From: Gammaproteobacteria bacterium
GTDB lineage: Bacteria; Pseudomonadota; Gammaproteobacteria; Pseudomonadales; Halieaceae
Direction: 5' to 3'
DNA: 33,045 bases
NCBI GenBank assembly: GCA_003646415.1
Contig: QNFS01000006.1
Coordinates: forward strand, 1-33,045
The translations under genes and the position numbers were made by a program. How positions within the stretch are numbered: the stretch's first letter is position 1; every line of letters begins with the position of its first letter. The notes below the pieces were generated by a model. It worked only from the letters and a program-made list of their open reading frames with translations, was not told the origin of the DNA and searched no databases. Shown piece after piece: positions 27,193 to 33,045 of the stretch.

Positions 27193-27325
27193 ATGAGCAG
27201 CGATGGCGTAAGCACCGGCAGGAGGCAATTCCTGACGGTGGCCACGAGCGTGATTGCTTTTTATCGCCCTGTTTACGGTGTTCGCATGGTTGCTCAATCG
27301 CGAGTACTGGAAAGACGTACACTAG
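27193..27325 (+). pseudogene. petA: petABC deletion scar: petA 5' end fused to petC 3' end
   Basis: From ATG 27193 the frame reads MSSDGVSTGRRQFLTVATSVI, the N-terminus of the Rieske iron-sulfur subunit (twin-arginine motif RRQFLTVAT). From 27254 in the +1-shifted frame it reads LLFIALFTVFAWLLNREYWKDVH then TAG at 27323, the C-terminal membrane helix and tail of cytochrome c1 (PetC). The remaining petA, all of petB and most of petC are gone, about 2 kb in relatives. The fusion is out of frame, so no bc1 protein can be made. The locus (rpsI upstream, sspA downstream) is the standard petABC site. Overlapping TTG at the joint would fit microhomology-mediated deletion. Confidence 0.88.
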
Positions 27326-27372
27326 TCGCCGCACTGCGGCATTTTCTGTAGAAAATAATTGAGGAATTCCTG

Positions 27373-28005
27373 ATGGGTGTAGTGGCAAGACGGTCTTCGA
27401 TGACATTTTTTTCTGATAGCACAAGTCATTACAGTCACCGTGTGCGTATTGTTCTGGCCGAGAAAGGGGTCACAGTGGAAATGATAGAGGCGAACGCGGC
27501 TCACCCACCGGTGGAGTTGGCTGATCTCAATCCCTACAACAGCTTGCCCACTCTGGTGGACAGGGACTTGGTATTGTACGAGTCCAAGGTGATGATGGAG
27601 TACCTGGATGAGCGTTTTCCACACCCGCCCCTGTTGCCGGTATACCCCGTGGCCAGAGCTGAGAGTCGCCTGTACATCCACCGCATCGAGAAAGACTGGT
27701 GCGCCCTGGTGGATGCGATCCAGCACACGCGCAGTGAAAATGTGGTTAAGAAATCCACCAAGGAATTACGCGATAGTATTATGGGCATAGCGCCTATTTT
27801 TGTTGAAAAGCCGTTCTTTATGAGTGACGAATTCACCCTCGTGGATTGCTGCATCGCACCCATCCTGTGGCGCCTGCCGTTCCTGGGGATAGACATCCGT
27901 TCCAGCAAGCAATCCAAGCCGCTGCTGACCTATATGGATGTCCTGTTCAACCGGGAGTCCTTCCAGGAGAGCCTGTCTGAGCAGGAGCGGGAAATGCGCC
28001 TTTAG
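27373..28005 (+). CDS. sspA: Stringent starvation protein A
   Basis: SspA is a GST-fold protein that binds RNA polymerase and alters transcription in stationary phase and under acid or nutrient stress. The 210-aa product [89 protein letters not shown] is a textbook SspA with an N-terminal thioredoxin-like and a C-terminal helical domain. A GAGGAATTCCTG site precedes ATG 27373. In relatives sspA lies directly after petC, as here after the petC stub; its upstream promoter may now be the old pet promoter. Confidence 0.97.
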   Translation: MGVVARRSSMTFFSDSTSHYSHRVRIVLAEKGVTVEMIEANAAHPPVELADLNPYNSLPTLVDRDLVLYESKVMMEYLDERFPHPPLLPVYPVARAESRLYIHRIEKDWCALVDAIQHTRSENVVKKSTKELRDSIMGIAPIFVEKPFFMSDEFTLVDCCIAPILWRLPFLGIDIRSSKQSKPLLTYMDVLFNRESFQESLSEQEREMRL

Positions 28006-28036
28006 GGCGCACTCCCCGTCGCTGTACCTTGTTGCT

Positions 28037-28423
28037 ATGACATCCAGTCGCCCCTATATTATGCGCGCACTCTATGAGTGGATCGTAGACAATGACTGTA
28101 CGCCCTATGTGCTGGTCGATGCGTCCGGCGAAGGCGTAATGGTGCCCCAGCAATTTGTGAAGGACGATCAAATCGTTCTCAATATCTCTCCCGGCGCGGT
28201 CATGGACCTGAATATCTCCAACGAAGCGGTGGTCTTCAACGGCCGTTTCGGTGGTGTGGCCACGGATGTCTTTGTGCCGGTTTCAGCGGTGGTGGGTATC
28301 TACGCCCGCGAGAATGGCCAGGGCATGGTATTTGAGCCTGAGGAGCCCACTGAGCCGCCGGATGATATGCCGCCGGAGCCGAGCAAGATCGAAGGGCGGC
28401 CCTCCCTTAAGATCGTCAAGTAG
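28037..28423 (+). CDS. sspB: ClpXP adaptor SspB
   Basis: SspB delivers ssrA-tagged proteins to ClpXP. The 128-aa product from ATG 28037 (MTSSRPYIMRALYEWIVDNDCTPYVLVDASGEGVMVPQQFV) has the substrate-binding domain, an acidic Pro/Glu-rich linker (EPEEPTEPPDDMPPEPSK) and the C-terminal ClpX-binding motif GRPSLKIVK. The ORF track start at 27938 lies inside sspA and is too early. It follows sspA by 31 nt, forming the normal pair. Confidence 0.97.
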   Translation: MTSSRPYIMRALYEWIVDNDCTPYVLVDASGEGVMVPQQFVKDDQIVLNISPGAVMDLNISNEAVVFNGRFGGVATDVFVPVSAVVGIYARENGQGMVFEPEEPTEPPDDMPPEPSKIEGRPSLKIVK

Positions 28424-28447
28424 CACTAAGGTAGTCGCCGGACTTCC

Positions 28448-29020
28448 CTAATCCACCAACTCAAACAAGCGCACCACCCGCTGCACACCGGAAATACCCG
28501 CTGTTTTATCGGAAACCCGCTGGGCTTCGGCGCGTGTGGCCAGGCCCATCAGGTAGACCACGCCGTTTTCAGTGACGACCTTGACACGGGTGCCCTCGCT
28601 GTCAGGACTGCCCAGCAACCAGGATTTCACCTTGGTGGTGATCCAGGTGTCGCTGGTGCGGGTCATCCCGGAGCTGGGAGAGGCAATTTCCAGCTCATTG
28701 TAGATTCGCCGGACACCATGGACCTTGCGTACCACCTCAGTAGCCCTGGCTTTCAGTTTTTCACTGCTGACCTGGCCCGCCAGGAGTACGTAACCGTTGT
28801 AGCACACGACCGTTATATGGGCGTCGTGGAAGGACTCATCGGCGGCGTGGATGTTCACCGTGGCTTTAGTTTCTATGTTGTCGTCTTCGAGCATTTGCCC
28901 CATGGTGCGTTCCACCGGCTCGTCTTCGATGGTGTCAACTTTCATGGTGGCGAGGAAACTGCCGCAGCCGGACAGGACGAGTGTGCCGCAGGTGAGCAGC
29001 ACTATGGAGAGTTGCCTCAT
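28448..29020 (-). CDS. dolP: Outer-membrane BON-domain lipoprotein DolP (YraP)
   Basis: DolP is a dual-BON-domain outer-membrane lipoprotein that binds anionic phospholipid at division sites and supports envelope integrity and BAM function. The 190-aa product has a lipoprotein signal peptide with lipobox LSGC (Cys19) and Gly at +2, predicting outer-membrane sorting. Two BON domains follow (about 45-115 and 120-190), with conserved DAHITVVCYNGYVLLAGQV and VKVVTENGVVYLMGLATRAEA. It starts 3 nt after diaA ends, with AGGAATAAAAC as ribosome site. Confidence 0.95.
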   Translation of the reverse strand: MRQLSIVLLTCGTLVLSGCGSFLATMKVDTIEDEPVERTMGQMLEDDNIETKATVNIHAADESFHDAHITVVCYNGYVLLAGQVSSEKLKARATEVVRKVHGVRRIYNELEIASPSSGMTRTSDTWITTKVKSWLLGSPDSEGTRVKVVTENGVVYLMGLATRAEAQRVSDKTAGISGVQRVVRLFELVD

Positions 29021-29023
29021 GTT

Positions 29024-29620
29024 TTATTCCTGGTAGGTTCCGAACAGGCCGTGATCAATCAGTTCGCACAGGCAATGGATCGCCATGGTGTGCAGCTCCA
29101 CTATACGGGGTTGACGCCGGGTGTCGACACGCAGTTCCACATCTTGTGCGCGTATTAGCGTACTGAACTCGCTATCGCCGGTATTGGACAGTGCAACCAC
29201 GGTCATGTTCCTCTCGTGGGCTGCCTGTACGGCTCGCAACAGGTTGTTGGCGCCACCTGAACTATTGATGCACAGCAGGACATCACCGGCCTGGCCCAGT
29301 GCGCGCAATTGTCTGGAAAAAATATTGACAACACCGCTGGAGTGAGTGATGGCAGTGATACTGGCGCCATCACCCCCCAGAGTCAGCGCGGGGAGGGCTG
29401 GTCTTTCGTGTTCAAAGCGGCTCAGCAAGTTGCAGGTAAACAGTTGTGCCAGTGCCGCATCCACGCCATTGCCGCAGGCTATGATCTTGCGGTCTTCCAG
29501 CAGTGCCCGGGTCATTAATTGGCTGCCCCGCTCTATGGGTTCTGCCAGGTTGTCAACAGACAGAGCGATGGTCTCGATGGTGCTCTGGAAATTTTCAGCG
29601 ATAATAGGGTAATGGTCCAT
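29024..29620 (-). CDS. diaA: DnaA initiator-associating protein DiaA (SIS domain)
   Basis: DiaA is a tetrameric SIS-fold protein that binds DnaA and promotes its assembly at oriC; it resembles sedoheptulose-7-phosphate isomerase GmhA. The 198-aa product has IACGNGVDAALAQLFTCNLLSRFEHERPALPAL, GQAGDVLLCINSSGGANNLLRAVQAA and IVELHTMAIHCLCELID, which line up with DiaA. The otherwise usual SAANAQHF helix is VDAALAQLF, so a GmhA-like catalytic role is unlikely. Context (yraN and lpoA upstream, dolP downstream) is the same as in E. coli. Confidence 0.92.
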   Translation of the reverse strand: MDHYPIIAENFQSTIETIALSVDNLAEPIERGSQLMTRALLEDRKIIACGNGVDAALAQLFTCNLLSRFEHERPALPALTLGGDGASITAITHSSGVVNIFSRQLRALGQAGDVLLCINSSGGANNLLRAVQAAHERNMTVVALSNTGDSEFSTLIRAQDVELRVDTRRQPRIVELHTMAIHCLCELIDHGLFGTYQE

Positions 29621-29656
29621 TCAGTCTGTTCCGACTATTTTATGTTAGCGCTTATG

Positions 29657-30016
29657 TCAGGCGGTAAAGGCGCTGCGAATCCAGTGAATTTCGGGGCTGG
29701 TTGTGGATTGTCGCGGCTCGAAGGCAATCACGTCAAATCTGCAGGGCATATTCGCCAGGCCCGGGTGGCGCTGCAGGAACAACTGCGCAGTGCGCAAGAT
29801 ACGCAGTTGCTTGCGCCTGTCCACCGAGGCGGCGGCACTGGCAAAGTAGCGGTTGTTGCGCGCCCTGACTTCGACAAATACCAGGGTGTTTTTGTCTTTT
29901 GCCACGATATCAATTTCGCCGGTTTTACCCTTGTAGTTGCGCACCAGTAATTGTAGGCCCTGGTCCTGTAGCCACTGTACTGCGCGGGTCTCATAATTGT
30001 CCCCCAGCGATTTCAT
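29657..30016 (-). CDS. yraN: YraN family (UPF0102) nuclease-like protein
   Basis: YraN proteins have a PD-(D/E)XK-like fold and no settled function. The 119-aa product contains GLQLLVRNYKGKTGEIDIVAKDKNTLVFVEVRAR, with the GEIDIVA...FVEVR metal-binding pattern intact. Start ATG 30016 (MKSLGDNYETRAVQWLQDQG). It lies between lpoA and diaA on the same strand, 36 nt after lpoA. The gene is of normal size and well conserved. Confidence 0.95.
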   Translation of the reverse strand: MKSLGDNYETRAVQWLQDQGLQLLVRNYKGKTGEIDIVAKDKNTLVFVEVRARNNRYFASAAASVDRRKQLRILRTAQLFLQRHPGLANMPCRFDVIAFEPRQSTTSPEIHWIRSAFTA

Positions 30017-30052
30017 GGTGATACATCACACTGCTGTTTCCCGTAACAATGC

Positions 30053-31870
30053 TCATTCTAGCTCTTGTGACTTTAGGGCGCCTCCATCAAATGTCGCCAG
30101 CGACAGTTCCCTGTGGATACGTAATTGCGGGTCCATGCTGAGCAGGCCTGTGTTGCCCCTGAGTAGCCAATCGGGGCCAGCCTGTAACCGGCGGAAGCCC
30201 GATTGCAGCAGGAAGGCATCTGCGCCCAGGGCATTGAGGCGGGTGTAATTGTCGCTGCCGGTATCACCGGCAGCTATGGCTACTCGCAGGCCGGGGTTGG
30301 AGCCCAGCAGCCAGGGTGTTTCCACCAGGTTAATACCGTTCAAGTCCCTGTCCCGCGCATCGGGAATGCCACTGTAAATACTGGAAGTGGCGTAGACCGG
30401 GAGGTTTCCGGCGTAGTGGAAAGCCAGTAACGGTTTGATGGAGCGTGTCTCGGCGCCATTGCGGCTGAGCAGGAATATCACTTCGGGGTCCTGGCGGCGG
30501 CGGGCGGTAAACTCGATATTGGTGGCCAGCATGCTGCGCACATCGCGCGCCCTCTGTTCACTGGCGGGAAGGCCCAGCGCACTTTTTACAGTGGAGGAGT
30601 ATTCATCCTGGTTGGTGTAGGTAACACTGTTGGTGACAGCGCCACCCAACGCTGTCCAGCGCGTCTGCAGGGCCTGCTGCACCTTGTCACCCCAGCCCCC
30701 GGCAGGTCGCACGATCAGCGCTGCGCGGGCGCCCTGGCCAAAGGCGAGCTCAGCGATGCGCTCTGCCTCGTCTTCAGGCGCCAGTGACAGCTGTACCAGG
30801 GCGCTGCCGGTGGCGGGCAGTACCTGATCAATACGGTTTAGCGCCAGTACCGGGATGGGGCGCTCCAGCCGTGTCCCCAACTCAGCCACAGCTTGCTTGC
30901 TGAGAGGTCCGACCACCAGATTCGCGCCTTGACGCAAGGCGTCATCGTAAGCGGTGTTGGCGGACTCGTAGTTGTCCATATCCAATACCAGTATCTCGTA
31001 GTTGCCCTGGCCGGCGGCCCGTGCGGCGTAGTAGTTGGCCAGGTAGCCATCGCGCACCGCCTTGCCCGCAGGGGCCAGTCGCCCACTGAGGGGGAGCATA
31101 AGTGCGACCTTGTCCAGTGGTGGGGCCTGTTGTAGCAGGTAGTTGAGGCCGCCGGGGAGGGGTGTTGCCGCCGGATGCCCCGCATTATTACTACGCCACA
31201 CGGACAGGCTGTTGTTTGCCAGGCTGTGGCTATCGCGGCTGAGCAGGGCGAGTTCCAGCCAACCCCACCACTGAGGTTCTGTTGCAGCAGACAACGCGGT
31301 TTGCAGCTGCCTGGTATCGACTCGCTGCAGGTCTCGCCAGATGCCGCGTTTCAATGCGGCGGCACTTTCCGCGGGCGCCCGGCGCAGGATTTGGTCTGCC
31401 AGCTGAGCGCTTTGAAGGTTATCCCCCGACATTTCTATAATGTGACGCCTGAAGTTGAAGATGCGGTACTGCAGGGCGCCATTCATTCCGGCGTAGGTCA
31501 ACTGTTTGAGTTGTGCCAGGGCCTGTGCCTGGTGGCCACGGGAATACGCAATGCGAGCCTCCAGGTAACCGAGGTAGATGCGGTCATCGGCAGTTAACTG
31601 CTCTGGTGGCACATCTTGCAGGGCGACGCTGGCCGACATCCAGTCAAACCCTGCGAGAGAGTGCTCGGCGCTGCTGAATTGCACACTGAACTCGCTGTGA
31701 GGGAGTGTCAGGGAAATACTCTGTTTCTGCGGCTGCACAACCACCGGAGGTGGTGTCGGTTCGGTGCTCTTCTGTTCAGGTGTGCCAGAGCAGCCCCACA
31801 GGCCCAGGATTAGCAGGGTCATGCTTATCGCCGGGAGGCGGTTCTGTCGCTTGGGTGGAGAGTGCCTCAT
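30053..31870 (-). CDS. lpoA: Outer-membrane lipoprotein LpoA, activator of PBP1a
   Basis: LpoA spans the periplasm from the outer membrane and stimulates PBP1a transpeptidation. The product from ATG 31870 (605 aa) has a lipoprotein signal peptide with lipobox LWGC (Cys27), a helical TPR-like N domain (about 60-270; PEQLTADDRIYLGYLEARIAYSRGHQAQALAQLKQL) and a periplasmic-binding-protein-like C domain (about 290-600; KVALMLPLSGRLAPAGKAVRDGYLANYYAA). The ORF track adds 48 upstream codons without a signal peptide. It is divergent from rsmI, the standard arrangement. Confidence 0.95.
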   Translation of the reverse strand: MRHSPPKRQNRLPAISMTLLILGLWGCSGTPEQKSTEPTPPPVVVQPQKQSISLTLPHSEFSVQFSSAEHSLAGFDWMSASVALQDVPPEQLTADDRIYLGYLEARIAYSRGHQAQALAQLKQLTYAGMNGALQYRIFNFRRHIIEMSGDNLQSAQLADQILRRAPAESAAALKRGIWRDLQRVDTRQLQTALSAATEPQWWGWLELALLSRDSHSLANNSLSVWRSNNAGHPAATPLPGGLNYLLQQAPPLDKVALMLPLSGRLAPAGKAVRDGYLANYYAARAAGQGNYEILVLDMDNYESANTAYDDALRQGANLVVGPLSKQAVAELGTRLERPIPVLALNRIDQVLPATGSALVQLSLAPEDEAERIAELAFGQGARAALIVRPAGGWGDKVQQALQTRWTALGGAVTNSVTYTNQDEYSSTVKSALGLPASEQRARDVRSMLATNIEFTARRRQDPEVIFLLSRNGAETRSIKPLLAFHYAGNLPVYATSSIYSGIPDARDRDLNGINLVETPWLLGSNPGLRVAIAAGDTGSDNYTRLNALGADAFLLQSGFRRLQAGPDWLLRGNTGLLSMDPQLRIHRELSLATFDGGALKSQELE

Positions 31871-31956
31871 GCTATGCTTCACCGCTGTGTGTGGGATCCA
31901 TTGTGTGGGTGCTACGTTTGTTGGATAGTAATAGTTCAACATTATAAGGGGAAAAT

Positions 31957-32811
31957 GTGGACTGCGGACTCTATGTTGTAGCGACACCCATTGGCAACTT
32001 CGGTGATATGTCACAACGGGCAGTCGATGTGCTGCAGGCGGCAGACCTTATCGCTGCAGAGGATACCAGACACAGCCAGCGGTTGTTGCAACATTTCGCG
32101 GTCGACACGCCTGTCATGGCCTACCATGATCACAGCGACGAGTGTGCTCAGGGCAGGATCGAAGCCTGTTTGACAACTGGAGGTAGTGTTGCGCTGGTGT
32201 CCGATGCGGGGACGCCGCTGATCTCCGATCCCGGTTACCGCCTGGTGCGCTTCGTGCAGGAGCGGGGCTTTGCCGTGCGGCCTGTACCCGGCGCCTGCGC
32301 CGCCATCGCCGCACTGAGTGTCTGTGGCCTGGCGACGGATCGTTTCCTGTTCGAGGGGTTCCTCCCGGCCAGGAGTGACGCCAGGGCCAATCGCCTGGCC
32401 GGGTTAGAAAGGGAGAACGTCACTCTTATTTTCTATGAGGCACCCCATCGGATAGAGGCCTGTCTGCAGTCAATGGTTGAGGTGCTCGGTGGTGAGCGGG
32501 AGGTGGTAATGGCCAGGGAGATGACCAAGACCTTCGAAACAATCAGGCGGGGTACGCTGGCGGAACTGGCGGAGTTTGTCGCCGGTGATAGTAATCAACA
32601 GAAGGGGGAAATTGTACTGGTGGTTGCCGGCAAGGAGAGAGTCGAGCAGGAACTGGGCGCCGATGTGGCGGCGCTGCTGTCGCGGCTGGCCGAGGAGTTG
32701 CCCGCCAGCCGTGCGGCGGCGGTGGTGGCTGATTGTACCGGCCTGCGTAAAAAACAGTTGTACCAGTACCTCATCGCCATGAAAGAAGATAATGGTAGGG
32801 GTCAGGTCTAG
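31957..32811 (+). CDS. rsmI: 16S rRNA (cytidine-1402-2'-O)-methyltransferase RsmI
   Basis: RsmI methylates the 2'-O of C1402 in 16S rRNA near the P site, using SAM. The 284-aa product has the tetrapyrrole-methylase fold with GLYVVATPIGNFGDMSQRAVDVLQ, EDTRHSQRLL, LVSDAGTPLISDPG and FYEAPHRIEACL. The start is GTG 31957 after AAGGGG. The last six codons and stop (AAT GGT AGG GGT CAG GTC TAG) lie in the left arm of the inverted repeat at 32792-32887, so the natural C-terminus may have been replaced. Confidence 0.96.
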   Translation: MDCGLYVVATPIGNFGDMSQRAVDVLQAADLIAAEDTRHSQRLLQHFAVDTPVMAYHDHSDECAQGRIEACLTTGGSVALVSDAGTPLISDPGYRLVRFVQERGFAVRPVPGACAAIAALSVCGLATDRFLFEGFLPARSDARANRLAGLERENVTLIFYEAPHRIEACLQSMVEVLGGEREVVMAREMTKTFETIRRGTLAELAEFVAGDSNQQKGEIVLVVAGKERVEQELGADVAALLSRLAEELPASRAAAVVADCTGLRKKQLYQYLIAMKEDNGRGQV

Positions 32812-32887
32812 CATTGTAGCCTTTAGCGGTCAGTTACCTGGTCAGGTCCGGTATTAAGGCTACAATGCTAGACCTGACCCCTACCAT
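32792..32887. mobile_element. 96-bp MITE/REP-like element with perfect 32-bp inverted repeats
   Basis: The arm ATGGTAGGGGTCAGGTCT + AGCATTGTAGCCTT (32792-32823) recurs as its exact reverse complement at 32856-32887. The 32-bp centre contains another dyad, ACCTGGTCAGGT, and a GGTCAGGTC copy like the arm. There is no ORF inside. The GGGGTCAGGTCT/AGACCTGACCCC ends resemble non-autonomous palindromic elements linked to IS200/RAYT-type transposases in marine gammaproteobacteria; this assignment is from memory. No target duplication is evident. It ends 2 bp before the rnpB -35 and overlaps the rsmI stop. Confidence 0.75.
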
Positions 32888-32889
32888 GC

Positions 32890-32918
32890 TTGCCCTGATT
32901 GCCCACTGTCTGTAGTCT
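32890..32918 (+). promoter_or_regulatory. Likely sigma70 promoter of rnpB
   Basis: TTGCCC (32890-32895) and TAGTCT (32913-32918) are 17 bp apart, with predicted initiation at about 32925-32926, just where the RNase P RNA 5' strand begins. The -35 lies 2 bp beyond the inverted-repeat element. Confidence 0.6.
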
Positions 32919-32925
32919 TGTTGCC

Positions 32926-33045
32926 GAGTCGGTCAGGTGATCGCTTTTCAATCACTCTCGAGTGCTTGGGGGGAGGAAAGTCCGGGCTCCACAGGGCAGG
33001 GTGCCAGGTAACGCCTGGGGGGCGCGAGCCTACGGAAAGTGCAAC
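32926..33045 (+). ncRNA. rnpB: RNase P RNA (class A), 5' part
   Basis: The catalytic RNA that matures tRNA 5' ends. The conserved core GGAGGAAAGTCCGGGCTCC, then AGGGCAGGGTGCCAGGTAACGCCTGG and the run to GTGCAAC, match bacterial class A RNase P RNA closely. The 5' boundary is inferred from the P1-like GAGTCGGTCAGGTGATCGC and the promoter spacing. The 3' two-thirds lie outside the window. rsmI-rnpB adjacency is typical of Pseudomonas relatives. Confidence 0.95.

Noticed and set aside
27156-27362. 68-aa ORF across the pet scar
   Set aside because: It starts before the petA ribosome site in a different frame and has no similarity; the two correct frames read petA and petC ends.
31871-31956. TTGTTG...ATTATA as an rsmI promoter
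   Set aside because: The -10 would overlap the rsmI ribosome site, leaving no leader; no convincing alternative was found.

Overview
The window is a compact stretch of conserved housekeeping genes from a gammaproteobacterial chromosome. Gene order follows the Pseudomonas-type backbone: gatCA / mreBCD-maf-rng-yhdP / darP ... npr-rapZ-ptsN-hpf-rpoN-lptBA-kdsD-yrbG / mlaC-ibaG-hisGD / degS (algW) - zapG - zapE / rplM-rpsI - [petABC] - sspAB / dolP-diaA-yraN-lpoA / rsmI - rnpB. Protein sequences and synteny fit Pseudomonadales/Cellvibrionales-like marine gammaproteobacteria, but I cannot name a genus. I see no phage, plasmid, transposase gene, CRISPR array or defence system.

Layout. 1-1437 (minus): 5' part of gatA, and gatC (tRNA-Gln amidation). 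1661-10302 (plus): elongasome genes mreBCD, the Maf pyrophosphatase, RNase G and the giant AsmA-like protein YhdP. 10284-19488 (minus): darP, mgtE, the nitrogen-PTS and envelope-stress genes npr-rapZ-ptsN, hpf, rpoN, then LPS transport and Kdo genes lptB, lptA, kdsD and the yrbG antiporter. 19675-22735 (plus): mlaC, ibaG, hisG, hisD. 22744-24625 (minus): a DegS/AlgW protease, and a ZapG/YhcB-like protein with a 22-unit acidic tandem repeat. 24786-28423 (plus): zapE, rplM, rpsI, a broken petABC locus, sspA, sspB. 28448-31870 (minus): dolP, diaA, yraN, lpoA. 31957-end (plus): rsmI, a 96-bp inverted-repeat element, and the start of rnpB.

The most notable feature is what is missing. At 27193-27325 the first 21 codons of petA (Rieske protein) run straight, out of frame, into the last 24 codons of petC (cytochrome c1), so the whole bc1 operon is gone apart from a scar. 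In the same window kdsC and lptC are absent between kdsD and lptA, mlaFED are absent upstream of mlaC, mlaB is absent after it, and murA is absent between ibaG and hisG. Either this genome has lost or relocated several blocks, some normally essential, or the sequence carries amplification or assembly deletions. Only the petABC scar is directly provable from the sequence.

Other points: mreC appears to start at an AUC codon behind a good Shine-Dalgarno. A 32-bp perfect inverted repeat supplies the last codons and stop of rsmI and abuts the rnpB promoter. A GTAG-type REP-like hairpin lies upstream of the pet scar. LptA, YhdP and ZapG carry long low-complexity C-terminal tails.
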